From Chlorobium sp. (GTDB lineage: Bacteria; Bacteroidota; Chlorobiia; Chlorobiales; Chlorobiaceae): 64,000 nucleotides of DNA. Positions 1 through 12,986 of the stretch are shown in pieces. The stretch spans positions 558,001 to 622,000 of the forward strand of contig SZXW01000010.1 of NCBI GenBank assembly GCA_005862285.1, given 5' to 3'. Position 1 is the first letter of the stretch. Each line of letters opens with the position of its first letter. A program made the translations under genes and the position numbers. The notes under the pieces were generated by a model. The model had not been told where the DNA came from, did no database searches, and saw only the letters and a list, made by a program, of their open reading frames with translations.

Positions 1-1933
1 GCAGCACGATCAGCCCGGTCTGGCGCAGGAACGAGCTCTTGCCGGCCATGTTCGGCCCCGTGATGATCAGCATCCGCTGCCGTTCATCGAAAGTGCAGTC
101 GTTTGCCACATAGGGCTCGTCCGGGCTCATGATCCTTTCGAGCACCGGATGGCGGCCGCCTGCGATCGAGAGTTTTTCATGCTCCATGATTTCAGGCTTG
201 CGGTAGCCATAGAGTTCTGCACACAACGCGAACGAAGCAAGCGCATCGATCTCGGCAATTACAGCCGCATTCTGCTGGATATCGGAAGCAAGTGCGGCAA
301 TGTCGGCGCAGAGTTCGTGGAAAAGCCGGGCTTCGAGCGCGAGGCTTCGTTCTTCGGCGTTGAGAATCTTTTCCTCGTACTCCTTCAATGCCGGAATGGT
401 GAATCGCTCGGCATTCACAAGGGTCTGCTTCTTCTCGTAATAGGACGGCACCTTGTCGAGGTTCGCCCTGCTGATTTCGATATAGTAGCCGAAAACCTTG
501 TTGAACTGCACCTTCAGCGACGAGATCGAGGTGTTGGCCCGTTCTTCCTGCTGAATCTGCATAAGACGGTCTTTCGCGCTCGAAGCGATGGTCCGAAGGT
601 CGTTAAGTTCGGCATTGAAGCCTTCCCGCATATATCCCCCGTCCCGCATCGACGCGCCAGACTCCGGATCGATGGCTGAATCGATGCGCTGTGCAAGTTC
701 CGGAAGGGGCCTGAGCGCAGCGGAAAGATGACGGAGCCGTGATGCGAGAGCGCCGCCGATGATCTCCTGGAGGAGAGGCACTGCCTGCAGGGAAAGTCCG
801 AGCTGTCGCACCTCCCTCGGTATGGTGCGGAAGGTGGCGATACGCGCCAGGGAGCGTTCGAGGTCATTGATGGCCGACAACTGTTCGCGAAGAGCGTCCC
901 TGGCCGGTTTCGATTCCTTCAGCTCTTCGACCGCGTCAAGCCGCAGCCGGATATCGCCGGCCCTGCGCATCGGCCTTTGCAGCCACCGGCGGATGAGCCT
1001 CGCCCCCATCGGGTTGCAGGTACGGTCCATTACCTGGAGAAGGCTGCCGCTGACACTGCCGTCCTGCATGGAAGAGATGATCTCGAGGTTCCGTTTGGTC
1101 TGCAGGTCGAGCATCATGTATTCGCCGCTCTGCACCTCCCTGATGCGGGTGATATACTGAAGCCTGTTCTGTCGGGTCTCTTCGAGGTACTGAAGAATGA
1201 CGCCCGCAGCAACCTTTCCCGCACGGTTCCCCTCGATGCCGAACCCTTTCAGCGAGTGGGTTTTGAACTGCCTTGCGATCACCTCTGCGGTGTGGTCTTC
1301 GCTGAACATCCATGAATCGAGCTCCGTAACGAGCATGTCGGACGGAAATGATTTTTTCAGAGGTTCGAACCGTTCTCTTTCGTCTGCCGATACGAGGACC
1401 TCCGAAGGATGCAGCGAAAGAATGAAATCCCTGAGCTCTTCGTATGAAAAGGTTGCGATGCTGAATTCGGCGGTCGTCACGTCGATGAAAGCCACCCCTG
1501 CAAGCAGTTTCCTTCCTTCCTTGAGAAACGCTACCGCGCAAAGGTAGTTGTTGTGCCGGTCGTCGAGAATCTTGTCGCTGTAGGTAATCCCTGGAGTGAT
1601 GATATCGGTGATCTCCCTGCGTACGATCCCCTTTGCGGAAGCAGGATCTTCCACCTGGTCACAAACCGCCACCTTGTACCCTCTCTTGACAAGTTTCGCG
1701 ATATAACCTTCGCTCGCATGATGGGGAAAGCCTGCCATTGGAATGTCTGCGGTTCTTTTCGTTAGCACGATGTTCAGAACGGCCGAAACTTCCCTGGCGT
1801 CATCGAAAAAAGTCTCGTAGAAATCACCGACCCGGAAAAGCAGAAGGTAATCAGGGTATCGTTCCTTGACCTCGAGATACTGCCGCATCATCGGAGAATG
1901 ATCTTTCTGCGATATACCCTCTTCTCTGCCCAT
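1..1933 (-). CDS. mutS: DNA mismatch repair protein MutS (3' part outside window)
   Basis: Reverse-strand reading from the ATG at 1933 gives [97 protein letters not shown], the typical MutS N-terminus. It is absent from the ORF track because it runs off the edge. Confidence 0.96.
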   Translation of the reverse strand, partial: MGREEGISQKDHSPMMRQYLEVKERYPDYLLLFRVGDFYETFFDDAREVSAVLNIVLTKRTADIPMAGFPHHASEGYIAKLVKRGYKVAVCDQVEDPASAKGIVRREITDIITPGITYSDKILDDRHNNYLCAVAFLKEGRKLLAGVAFIDVTTAEFSIATFSYEELRDFILSLHPSEVLVSADERERFEPLKKSFPSDMLVTELDSWMFSEDHTAEVIARQFKTHSLKGFGIEGNRAGKVAAGVILQYLEETRQNRLQYITRIREVQSGEYMMLDLQTKRNLEIISSMQDGSVSGSLLQVMDRTCNPMGARLIRRWLQRPMRRAGDIRLRLDAVEELKESKPARDALREQLSAINDLERSLARIATFRTIPREVRQLGLSLQAVPLLQEIIGGALASRLRHLSAALRPLPELAQRIDSAIDPESGASMRDGGYMREGFNAELNDLRTIASSAKDRLMQIQQEERANTSISSLKVQFNKVFGYYIEISRANLDKVPSYYEKKQTLVNAERFTIPALKEYEEKILNAEERSLALEARLFHELCADIAALASDIQQNAAVIAEIDALASFALCAELYGYRKPEIMEHEKLSIAGGRHPVLERIMSPDEPYVANDCTFDERQRMLIITGPNMAGKSSFLRQTGLIVL

Positions 1934-2135
1934 ATCGAGTTTTCAGTGATTTATACCTTTCAGGAACGAAATGCCACCCTGCAAAAAGAAGCTAATCCAG
2001 AGCGGAAAGATAAACAAACTTCGGGAAAGGAGTGTATCAACAGGCAATACAGGACTTAAACCTCTTGACAACAAGAATACGAGAGGCTATTTTAAAAAAA
2101 TCGAACTTATAATTTCCACAAAGTACTTCCTGCAC

Positions 2136-2576
2136 ATGGATTACCACTCGATCTTGCGTTTTATTCATATCGTTTCTTTTGCGGCATGGTTCGGTTCCGT
2201 ACTGTCGTCTCTCTTTCTTCTGAAAACAATGGAACCGATACTGTCCGGCAAGAAAGGGAATAATGTAATGGAATATGCCGCACTCCTGCAGAAGTATATC
2301 AAACTGGAAACAAAAGTCGCGGATGTCGGAGTCATCGGTGTGATCATATCGGGAATCCTGCTTGCTGCCGTCTATCATGGATGGACCGTCTGGATATTCG
2401 TAAAATCGGGACTGTTGGTACTTCAGATCATACTCACGCTCGGGTATATCATCCGTGCGATCCAGCCGCTCAACTATCCTTGTTCCCCGTCCGAATACAG
2501 CCGGTGGTACCGGCTGTTTGCCATTTCACTTTCGATGTTTGCCCTTGTTCTCCTGACAAGTTTCTTTCTCCTGTAA
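2136..2576 (+). CDS. Small integral membrane protein (CopD/DUF2269-like)
   Basis: MDYHSILRFIHIVSFAAWFGSVLSSLFLL with several hydrophobic segments. The ORF track starts it at 1971; the internal Met at 2136 is the more likely start. Confidence 0.6.
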   Translation: MDYHSILRFIHIVSFAAWFGSVLSSLFLLKTMEPILSGKKGNNVMEYAALLQKYIKLETKVADVGVIGVIISGILLAAVYHGWTVWIFVKSGLLVLQIILTLGYIIRAIQPLNYPCSPSEYSRWYRLFAISLSMFALVLLTSFFLL

Positions 2577-2656
2577 AAAGAACTCTTTTCTCCTTTTTGA
2601 ACTTCAGAGAAAGAATACTATATTAAAGACCTTTACCACTAAAATATACGTGCATA

Positions 2657-2950
2657 ATGCAGGCGCTGATCAAGATTTCTGACAAACAATATCTGGTGAA
2701 ACAGGGAGATAAACTTTTCGTACCCAGACAAAAAGCTATAGTTGGTGATACCGTGGAAATTGCATCCATAGCAAACATCGACGGGGAAAATACCGTCCTG
2801 AACCCTGCCGGTACAAGCATACAGGCGAAAGTCCTCGGTCATGTAAAAGACGACAAGGTCATTGTTTTCAAGAAAAAACGCAGAAAACGCTACCAGTCGA
2901 GAAACGGGCACCGCCAGCAGATGACCCAGATCGAGGTCGTGTCACTTTAA
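2657..2950 (+). CDS. rplU: 50S ribosomal protein L21
   Basis: MQALIKISDKQYLVKQGDKLFVPRQ...KKKRRKRYQSRNGHRQQMTQIEV; adjacent to L27. Confidence 0.95.
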   Translation: MQALIKISDKQYLVKQGDKLFVPRQKAIVGDTVEIASIANIDGENTVLNPAGTSIQAKVLGHVKDDKVIVFKKKRRKRYQSRNGHRQQMTQIEVVSL

Positions 2951-2991
2951 ATAAAGATTTCAAGGATTTCAAACGTTAATTTTTTTCAGAT

Positions 2992-3246
2992 ATGGCTCAT
3001 AAAAAAGGCGGCGGATCGACCAAGAACGGTCGCGACAGTAATCCTAAATATCTCGGCGTAAAAGCTGCAGGAGGTTCTACTGTAGCTGCAGGCACAATCA
3101 TTGTCCGTCAGAGAGGCACGGTAATCAAACCGGGCAGCAATGCCGGAATCGGTCGTGACCACACCATCTTCTCGCTGGTAGATGGAGTCGTTACATTCCG
3201 TAACGGAAGGGACAACAAGAAAATGGTTGACGTCCTGCCCGGTTGA
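2992..3246 (+). CDS. rpmA: 50S ribosomal protein L27
   Basis: [43 protein letters not shown]. Confidence 0.98.
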   Translation: MAHKKGGGSTKNGRDSNPKYLGVKAAGGSTVAAGTIIVRQRGTVIKPGSNAGIGRDHTIFSLVDGVVTFRNGRDNKKMVDVLPG

Positions 3247-3278
3247 ACCGATGACGCCAGACAAATCAAATTTCAGTG

Positions 3279-3309
3279 AAGCCGTCTTTTTGTTAAGGCG
3301 GCTTTTTTT
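3279..3309 (+). terminator. Rho-independent terminator after rpmA
   Basis: aagccgtc-tttttgtta-aggcggctt followed by a T-tract. Confidence 0.75.
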
Positions 3310-3316
3310 ATTTTAA

Positions 3317-4321
<1,005 letters not shown>

Positions 4322-4347
4322 CTACCTGAAGAATCAGAACTTCATAT

Positions 4348-4470
4348 GCATACATTAAAAAAAGCGGCTGAGCAGCCGCTTTTTTTATATCGAACAGATG
4401 TCCCCCATTACACCTGTTCATCCTCACGGGCGTGAGGATTTTCATATATATACTTACAATTACCATGCCA
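4348..4470. repeat. Repeat cassette copy A (terminator hairpin + GAACAGATG..CACCTGTTC hairpin + CCTCACGggCGTGAGG palindrome + AT-rich tail)
   Basis: Near-identical to 4670..4785: gaacagatgtcccccattacacctgttcatcctcacgggcgtgaggattttcatatatatacttacaattaccatgccaa. Confidence 0.9.
4357..4386 (+). terminator. Rho-independent terminator after mdh (also part of repeat cassette copy A)
   Basis: aaaaaaagcggctg-ag-cagccgcttttttt. Confidence 0.85.
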
Positions 4471-4588
4471 ATATTTCGTCAAAATTATGAATACAAGCTT
4501 ATCATATTATTTTATAACATCTTAAAAAATGCATTTTCTGCACGTTATCTTTATCAAACCGATTTATGACACATCCCGATAGGTCAAA

Positions 4589-4650
4589 TTGTCTCATATT
4601 GAGTCAACTGGTGTTTATAATGAGACAGTTGTTTCATCAACATGAAACAA
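4589..4650. promoter_or_regulatory. Cluster of TTGTYTCAT/ATGARACAA dyads, possible operator cluster
   Basis: TTGTTTCAT-caac-ATGAAACAA (4629..4650, perfect 9-bp arms) and TGTCTCAT(4590..4597)/ATGAGACA(4620..4627). Confidence 0.4.
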
Positions 4651-4669
4651 TTTGAGCAGCCAAAAACGT

Positions 4670-4785
4670 GCATAAATAAAAAAAGCGGCTGTAAAGCCGC
4701 TTTTTTTGTGAACAGATGTCCCCCAACACCTGTTCATCCCCACGGGCGTGAGGATTTTCATATATATACTTACAATTACCATGCC
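4670..4785. repeat. Repeat cassette copy B
   Basis: gcataaataaaaaaagcggctgtaaagccgctttttttgtgaacagatgtcccccaacacctgttcatccccacgggcgtgaggattttcatatatatacttacaattaccatgccaa. Confidence 0.9.
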
Positions 4786-4893
4786 AAAACCAATCGATCA
4801 GGCAAAATAAAATTCAAATATTTTTTTTAATCTATCGGGTATGGATGCTTACAGATGTGGGATTTATTACTCGGGTGATTAAGGGTGGTATTC

Positions 4894-5025
4894 CGGTTTG
4901 GCGCAAAATCATTCTGAGGCCGATGCTGTCGGGCGAAGAATCCATAATTCTTTTCTTAACAATAAGATAGGTCCTTTACTACGCTATGCTTCGTTCAGGA
5001 TGACAAAAAAAATCTCATATCCACC
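4894..5025 (+). repeat. Dispersed intergenic repeat, copy 1
   Basis: ggtttggcgcaaaatcattctgaggccgatgc...ataagataggtcctt...cttcgttcaggatgacaaaaaaaatctcatatcc matches the reverse complement of 41524..41655. Confidence 0.85.
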
Positions 5026-5073
5026 TGCGACTTATTGTTGTCGGAGAAATAATCAATGAATCGACAGACTACT

Positions 5074-6141
5074 TCACTGAAGCGGAGCATCCGGAGGCGG
5101 TAAACCGGGTTCTTCATGCGTTATACAATGTATGGCACCGAGGCCCCAGATAAGATCAGAACAATCAATGCCGACTACCCTTCTGTCCGGAAAACAATCC
5201 TGAAGAAGATCGAGCGCTTTCCTGTCCTGCTCACATCTGTATGTCGGAACAAGAACAACAGTGTTGGCGATATAGAAATTCGCATAGCTCGCCGGCAGGC
5301 GCTCACCTTCATAGTAGACCGGAGCAGGCATAGGCAGTTTCAATACACGCAGCGGTTTGCCATCGAGATCCGTAAACGTTTTCAGCAATGCATAATTTTC
5401 CTGCAGAAGGGTGTAGTTATCGTCATTCGGGTCTTCCTCCACCGCAATGACGACGGTCGTTTCATTGACAAAACGGGCCAGATCATCGACATGTCCGTCC
5501 GTATCGTCGCCAACTATGCCGTCACCGAGCCAGAGCACTTTCTTTATGCCGAGATACCGGCCAAGCTCCCGCTCGATATCGCTCTGGCTCATCGACGGGT
5601 TGCGGTTCGGGTTCATCAGGCAGGCTTCGGTCGTCAGCAGCAGTCCTTTACCGTTCACATCGATCGCACCGCCTTCGAGCACCATGCCGGGGGAGATAAA
5701 AGGTAACTGCTGTATCGACGCAATCCTCCGCGGAACCGCATTGTCGTCATCGTAAGGCTCGTACTTCCCCCCCCAGGCGTTGTACTCCCAGTCAAGAATG
5801 ATTTTTTCGACTTTTTCTCCGGTTTGCCTGAAAACATAATCAGGACCATGATCCCTGCACCAGGCATCGTCGGTCGGAACGCAGTGAAAAAAAATGCGCT
5901 CCATCACGAGCTGTTCATGAGCCATGCCGGCAATCAGCTCACGCACCTGCTGCTCCATTTTTTCATCGAGAATGTTGATATGCACTTCCTCCGAAGAGCT
6001 CAGCCAGGATGCGATCTCGGCAAATACTGCAGGAACCGGCTCGAATTTGCCCGGCCATGACGCCAGCTTGTGGGGCCAGGAAAGCCAGGTTGCCTTGTGA
6101 AAAGCCCATTCCGCGGGCATGAAATAACTCTGATCGCTCAT
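5074..6141 (-). CDS. aguA: Agmatine deiminase (peptidylarginine deiminase family)
   Basis: MPAEWAFHKATWLSWPHKLASWPGKF...DDAWCRDHGPDYV...VLEGGAIDVNGKGLLLTTEACLMNPNRNP...IHCITHEEP. Confidence 0.92.
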   Translation of the reverse strand: MSDQSYFMPAEWAFHKATWLSWPHKLASWPGKFEPVPAVFAEIASWLSSSEEVHINILDEKMEQQVRELIAGMAHEQLVMERIFFHCVPTDDAWCRDHGPDYVFRQTGEKVEKIILDWEYNAWGGKYEPYDDDNAVPRRIASIQQLPFISPGMVLEGGAIDVNGKGLLLTTEACLMNPNRNPSMSQSDIERELGRYLGIKKVLWLGDGIVGDDTDGHVDDLARFVNETTVVIAVEEDPNDDNYTLLQENYALLKTFTDLDGKPLRVLKLPMPAPVYYEGERLPASYANFYIANTVVLVPTYRCEQDRKALDLLQDCFPDRRVVGIDCSDLIWGLGAIHCITHEEPGLPPPDAPLQ

Positions 6142-6153
6142 ATAAGGTTTACA

Positions 6154-7404
6154 TCACCTGGAAATGTTGGTAAAATGCTCTCTGATACGCATGATGCGCT
6201 GGATCACGGGCGGATGTGAATAATTGAGAAAAACATACAGTGGGTGCGGCGTAAGATTTGAAAGGTTGGTCCGCGACAGTTTCTTCAAGGCGTCCGCAAG
6301 CTGTGCGCCTCCCGAATAGGTCGATACCGCGTAGTAATCCGCCTCGTACTCATGTTTTCTTGAAAGTACCTGCAGTAACAGTGAAAGAATAAATTCCACG
6401 GGAGTGTAGAGAAGCAGGAAAAAAATAAGGCTGCCATACACTGAAACATCTTTCATGAAAAAAGCATCGAAAAGCTGCCGGTTGTTCATGAAGAGCGAAA
6501 GCAGGAAAAAAAGCGCACCAAGGTTCACCTGGCTGAGTACCATGTTGATGATGATGTGCTTTTTCTTGAAATGCCCGATTTCGTGGGCAAGCACCGCCAC
6601 CAGTTCCTGAACCGGATGGTTTCTGATAAGGGTGTCAAAAAGCGCGATCCTCTTGCGTTTTCCGAAGCCCGTAAAAAATGCGTTCGCTTTGGACGAACGT
6701 TTTGAACCGTCAATGACAAAAATTCCGGTAAGGGGAAAATTCACCTCGCCTGCATACTGCATGATGGAGCTTTTCAGTTCCCCGTCTTCAAGCGGCACGA
6801 ATTTATTGAAAAGGGGCATGATCCATGTCGGAGCGACATACTGCAGAAGGAGACTGAAAAACGTGATGCCCGCCCATGCCCAGAGCCATGCCATCGGCCC
6901 TGCCTCCTGGAAAAACCAGAGTATGGCCGCAAGGACCGGCCCGCCGAGCAGTATTGAAAGGATCAGGGCTTTCAGCATATCCGAAACAAAAACAGCCGGG
7001 GTCGTTTTGTTGAACCCGAATTTCTCCTCGATCACGAAGGTCCTGTATACACTGAAGGGAAGGGCTATAATGGACTGGACAAGCAGAAGCGTCCCGATAT
7101 AGAGAATACCGGTCACAACCGGATTGAAACCATGTCCCCGCAAATACTGGTCGAGAACATTGAACCCTCCAGAAAACCATAACATCAGAAGAACTGCCAG
7201 GTCAAATCCGGCAGTGACAAGCGAGAATCGGGAAGTCGACCGAAGATATTCCTGGGATTTGCGGTAGGCTTCTTCATCATATACACCGGAAAACTCAGCA
7301 GGAAGTCCGGAGGATGCAGCCTTGACGTTGAGCAGTTCAGAAATGACCTTGATGGAGAATGTGAAAACCAGCGTCAGAAAAACAATAATACCGTAACTGT
7401 TCAT
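6154..7404 (-). CDS. M48 family (Ste24/CAAX prenyl protease-like) metallopeptidase
   Basis: VAVLAHEIGHFKKKH (HExxH), HEYEADYYAVSTY, multiple TM segments. Confidence 0.93.
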   Translation of the reverse strand: MNSYGIIVFLTLVFTFSIKVISELLNVKAASSGLPAEFSGVYDEEAYRKSQEYLRSTSRFSLVTAGFDLAVLLMLWFSGGFNVLDQYLRGHGFNPVVTGILYIGTLLLVQSIIALPFSVYRTFVIEEKFGFNKTTPAVFVSDMLKALILSILLGGPVLAAILWFFQEAGPMAWLWAWAGITFFSLLLQYVAPTWIMPLFNKFVPLEDGELKSSIMQYAGEVNFPLTGIFVIDGSKRSSKANAFFTGFGKRKRIALFDTLIRNHPVQELVAVLAHEIGHFKKKHIIINMVLSQVNLGALFFLLSLFMNNRQLFDAFFMKDVSVYGSLIFFLLLYTPVEFILSLLLQVLSRKHEYEADYYAVSTYSGGAQLADALKKLSRTNLSNLTPHPLYVFLNYSHPPVIQRIMRIREHFTNISR

Positions 7405-7455
7405 ATCGGCGAGATGTAATGGAAAATGGAAATCATTTCGGATAATGGCGAAGAC

Positions 7456-8334
7456 TCAGGCTTCATCGAGAAATCGCTTCTGCAGGTCGCCATAGGTCTC
7501 TATGCGGCGATCGCGCAGAAAAGGCCAGTGGGATCGATAAAACCCGATGCGGCTGCGATCGCATTCCGCAAGAAGAACAGCCTCGTTCTGATGAGCGGCT
7601 TCAGCGATAACCTGGCCGAACGGGTCCGAGATAAAACTTTTGCCCCAGAATTCAAGCTCCTCTTCTCTGCCGACCCTGTTGGCTGCAGCGACAAAAACCC
7701 CGTTGGCGACAGCATGGCTCAACTGCATGGTTTTCCAGGCCGTCTGCTGGGAAAGCCGGACATCGGCGGAATGTTCACCTGCAGCCCACCCGATCGCAGT
7801 CGGATAAAAAAGAATTTCAGCACCTTTCAGGGCAGTAAGCCTTGCGGCCTCGGGATACCACTGGTCCCAGCAGATAAGAACGCCGATCGCGGCATACCTG
7901 GTACTGAAAACTTTATAACCCAGATCTCCCGGCGTAAAATAAAATTTTTCATAAAAGCCCGGATCGTCGGGGATGTGCATCTTGCGGTATTTTCCAAGAT
8001 AGGCTCCATCCGCATCGATCACGGCGGCAGTGTTGTGATAGAGGCCCCTTGCCCTTGCTTCGAAGAGAGAAGCGACAATCACCACCTGCAGCTCACGAGC
8101 AAGAGACTGCAGGACGCCGGTTGTCGGCCCCGGTATCGTTTCTGCATAGCCGAACGGCTCGTAATCCTCCGTCTGGCAGAAATAGGGTGTCATGAAAAGC
8201 TCCTGAAGACAGACGATCTTCGCCCCCGATGAGGCGGCTTCACGGATTTTCAGGCATGCTTCGGCAAGATTTTCCTCAGGAGTGCTGCGGCAGGAACTTT
8301 GAACAAGCGCAATCGTAACAATATCGGAATTCAT
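7456..8334 (-). CDS. aguB: N-carbamoylputrescine amidase (carbon-nitrogen hydrolase)
   Basis: MNSDIVTIALVQSSCRSTPEENLAEACLKIREAASSGAKIVCLQELFMTPYFCQTED...VLICWDQWYPEAARLTALKGAEILFYPTAIGW. Start placed at the internal Met (8334). Confidence 0.93.
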   Translation of the reverse strand: MNSDIVTIALVQSSCRSTPEENLAEACLKIREAASSGAKIVCLQELFMTPYFCQTEDYEPFGYAETIPGPTTGVLQSLARELQVVIVASLFEARARGLYHNTAAVIDADGAYLGKYRKMHIPDDPGFYEKFYFTPGDLGYKVFSTRYAAIGVLICWDQWYPEAARLTALKGAEILFYPTAIGWAAGEHSADVRLSQQTAWKTMQLSHAVANGVFVAAANRVGREEELEFWGKSFISDPFGQVIAEAAHQNEAVLLAECDRSRIGFYRSHWPFLRDRRIETYGDLQKRFLDEA

Positions 8335-8348
8335 ACAGGAAGTCGTGA

Positions 8349-10320
<1,972 letters not shown>

Positions 10321-10330
10321 TTATTGGATG

Positions 10331-10672
10331 TTAGCCCTCATTCTGATCCTGATCTGAAATCGATCTTTTCAGATAGATGATCCCTTCGGGGTCAACCATG
10401 CCATAGAGAATCGTGATCAGATGACCCAGATCGTCAAGTTCATGAATTTCGACATGGATGGCATCCCTTTTCGGCACCTGGTTTCCCTCATTGTCCCTGA
10501 AATAAAAAACTGCCCTGACTCCGCCATGAGGTGTCGTTCCCTCGAACTCGTAATTACCGTCCTCAAGTTCCGTAAGGGCGCAACCGGGAGATGCGGCATC
10601 GATCGGACAGGATGCGCATTGGGAGTAGAAACCTTCCTCTGATTCGGCGTATTCACAAACAGGAAACTTCAT
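10331..10672 (-). CDS. Hypothetical protein with N-terminal Cys cluster
   Basis: MKFPVCEYAESEEGFYSQCASCPIDAASPGCALTELEDGNYEFEG...; same strand and directly upstream of the FNR gene. Confidence 0.65.
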   Translation of the reverse strand: MKFPVCEYAESEEGFYSQCASCPIDAASPGCALTELEDGNYEFEGTTPHGGVRAVFYFRDNEGNQVPKRDAIHVEIHELDDLGHLITILYGMVDPEGIIYLKRSISDQDQNEG

Positions 10673-10799
10673 AGTTTTATCTTTTTATTTTCACCGGATT
10701 TTGATGCATGAAAATATAATACATTAAAATAATGTTGTAGAGTTCAAACTTTATTGATTTCTTAAGACAGCTTTCCACAAGAAATCAGCACAAAAAGTA

Positions 10800-11555
10800 A
10801 TGTTGGCAAAACGCATCATACCATGCCTCGACGTCCGCGACGGACGGGTTGTGAAAGGAATCAATTTCGAAGGCCTGAGAGATGCCGGATCGATTCTGGA
10901 ACAGGCCCGTTTTTATAACAATGAACTGGCCGATGAACTGGTCTTTCTCGATATTTCAGCTTCGCTTGAATCCCGGAGAACAACCCTCGAAGAGGTGCTG
11001 AAAGTTTCCGGGGAAGTTTTTATCCCGCTTACCGTTGGAGGAGGCATCAATTCGGTTGAAACCGCAAAGGAAGTCTTCCTGCACGGAGCTGACAAGGTTT
11101 CGGTCAACACCGCAGCGGTAAACGATCCGACGCTTATAACACGCATTGCCGAAAAATATGGGTCCCAGGCTGTTGTGGTTGCCATCGATGTCAAAAAAAT
11201 CGGCAACGATTACATTGTTCATACTCATTCCGGAAAAAAACCTACGACCCTCGAAGCGCTCGCATGGGCACATAAGGTTCAGGATCTCGGAGCCGGGGAA
11301 ATTCTTCTCACCAGTATGGACAGGGACGGCACGAAGGAAGGTTATGACAATACGATTCTCTCAATGATATCGACATCGGTCCATATCCCTGTGATCGCTT
11401 CCGGTGGTGCCGGAAACCTGCAGCACCTTTACGAAGGATTTATAGAAGGCCATGCCGATGCGGCGCTCGCTGCATCGATATTCCATTTCAGGCAGCATTC
11501 GATCCGCGAAGCGAAAGAATACCTCAGGGAACGTGGAATTCCGGTAAGGCTCTGA
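10800..11555 (+). CDS. hisF: Imidazole glycerol phosphate synthase cyclase subunit HisF
   Basis: [40 protein letters not shown]...LTVGGGI...[20 protein letters not shown]. Confidence 0.98.
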   Translation: MLAKRIIPCLDVRDGRVVKGINFEGLRDAGSILEQARFYNNELADELVFLDISASLESRRTTLEEVLKVSGEVFIPLTVGGGINSVETAKEVFLHGADKVSVNTAAVNDPTLITRIAEKYGSQAVVVAIDVKKIGNDYIVHTHSGKKPTTLEALAWAHKVQDLGAGEILLTSMDRDGTKEGYDNTILSMISTSVHIPVIASGGAGNLQHLYEGFIEGHADAALAASIFHFRQHSIREAKEYLRERGIPVRL

Positions 11556-11579
11556 AAATTAACAACCTGTGAATGATCG

Positions 11580-11966
11580 ATGTACAGAAAACCGCTTTTC
11601 TGCATAGTTGTTCTCCTGCTTTTTTCAGGCTCCGTTTACGGCGAGACGCTCAGCAGGTTCCAGGCAGCCATGATCGAAGCCGAAAAAGGAAACCCGGAAG
11701 CCCAGAACAAGGTCGGCACCTATTATAAAATAGGCATCGGTACAGAACAGAATGACACCGAAGCTGCATCGTGGTACCGTAAAGCCGCTGATCAGGGATA
11801 TGCTGAAGCCCAGTTCAATCTTGGCGAAATGTACGAAGAAGGAAAAGGAGTCGCCGGAAATATCGAAACAGCATTGTCATGGTATAAAAAAGCCTGCGAC
11901 AACGGCTGGAAATGCGGCTGCAGAAACTACATGATACTTACCGAAGGCAAGGGCGAATGCAATTGA
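11580..11966 (+). CDS. Secreted Sel1-repeat (TPR-like) protein
   Basis: Signal peptide MYRKPLFCIVVLLLFSGSVYGET; NKVGTYYKIGIGTEQNDTEAASWYRKAADQGYAEAQFNLGEMYEEGKGV. Confidence 0.85.
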   Translation: MYRKPLFCIVVLLLFSGSVYGETLSRFQAAMIEAEKGNPEAQNKVGTYYKIGIGTEQNDTEAASWYRKAADQGYAEAQFNLGEMYEEGKGVAGNIETALSWYKKACDNGWKCGCRNYMILTEGKGECN

Positions 11967-11976
11967 ACACGGATAG

Positions 11977-12864
11977 TCATTCTCCCTTTTCTTCCATCAG
12001 TTTCTGACGGATATCCGCAAGTTCCTTTTTTCGCTGTTCGTCCGCTGCCGGATAAGAAAGTGAAAGTTCTGAAAGGGCATGCAGGATAAGATGCGATACG
12101 ATCAGACGGGCATTGGCCTTGTCATCGGCGGGAACAATGTACCATGGAGCATGTTTCGTGCTTGTCAAGCTCAGGCACTCCTCATAAGCAGCCATGTACT
12201 CTTTCCAGTATTTTCTTTCCTCCACGTCCGAAACACTGAATTTCCAGTTTTTCGAAGGCTCATCGATGCGCTCCAGAAAGCGTTTCCGCTGCTCCTCCCT
12301 TGAAAGATGAAGAAAAAACTTGACGATCCTCGTGCCGTTCCGATGAAGATGGTGCTCCATATCGACAATCGATTCATACCGGTTGCTCCACACTTTTTCA
12401 CCGTTGATCAGCTCATGCGGTATGCGCTGACCATTGAGTATTTCAGGGTGAACCCGGACAATAAGCACCTCCTCATAATAAGAACGGTTGAAGATGCCGA
12501 TCCGTCCGCGCTCGGGCAGGCATAGGTAACTTCTCCAGAGAAAATCGTGTTCAAGCTCTTCTGCCGAAGGATGCTTGAAACTGAATACCTGGCATCCCTG
12601 AGGGTTGACACCGGACATAACATGCCTGATGATACTGTCTTTGCCTGCTGCATCCATAGCCTGAAATACAAGGAGCACCGAATAGCGGTTGTCGGCATAA
12701 TGGATATCCTGAAGCTTGCTGAGCTGCTCGACATGTTCGGCAAGCATGTCCTTGCAGTGGGTTTTCGAGCTGTAGAGGGGATCGGCAAACGTCGGCCGTT
12801 TTGATAGATTGACTTTTTCTCCCTCGTGAACGCGAAAGGCGTTATGATCGAAACTCATCTGCAT
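11977..12864 (-). CDS. Polyphosphate kinase 2 family protein (polyP:NDP/AMP phosphotransferase)
   Basis: [46 protein letters not shown]...[22 protein letters not shown]. Confidence 0.94.
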   Translation of the reverse strand: MQMSFDHNAFRVHEGEKVNLSKRPTFADPLYSSKTHCKDMLAEHVEQLSKLQDIHYADNRYSVLLVFQAMDAAGKDSIIRHVMSGVNPQGCQVFSFKHPSAEELEHDFLWRSYLCLPERGRIGIFNRSYYEEVLIVRVHPEILNGQRIPHELINGEKVWSNRYESIVDMEHHLHRNGTRIVKFFLHLSREEQRKRFLERIDEPSKNWKFSVSDVEERKYWKEYMAAYEECLSLTSTKHAPWYIVPADDKANARLIVSHLILHALSELSLSYPAADEQRKKELADIRQKLMEEKGE

Positions 12865-12986
12865 GGTGGAAAAACGGCTGATTTATCGGACTAACCCTTG
12901 CAATAAGAACTTTACGGCTTATTGTAAATGTAATGAACCTTTGCCTGGATCATCAACAACAGCAGCTGCTTTTTTTATCTCTTCGT

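Noticed and set aside
149-1765. ORFs 149..679, 759..1160, 977..1315, 1197..1547, 1553..1765 (+) and 936..1541 (-)
   Set aside because: Frame shadows of the mutS coding region, which is absent from the ORF list only because it is cut by the window edge.
4700-4785. CRISPR array call at the I-E-like repeat core
   Set aside because: Only one repeat-like unit per cassette and two copies ~320 bp apart with long flanking identity; no regular repeat-spacer pattern and no cas genes in the window.
4642-4830. 62-aa ORF in the mdh-aguA intergenic region
   Set aside because: Runs through a terminator hairpin and the repeat cassette; no plausible protein features.
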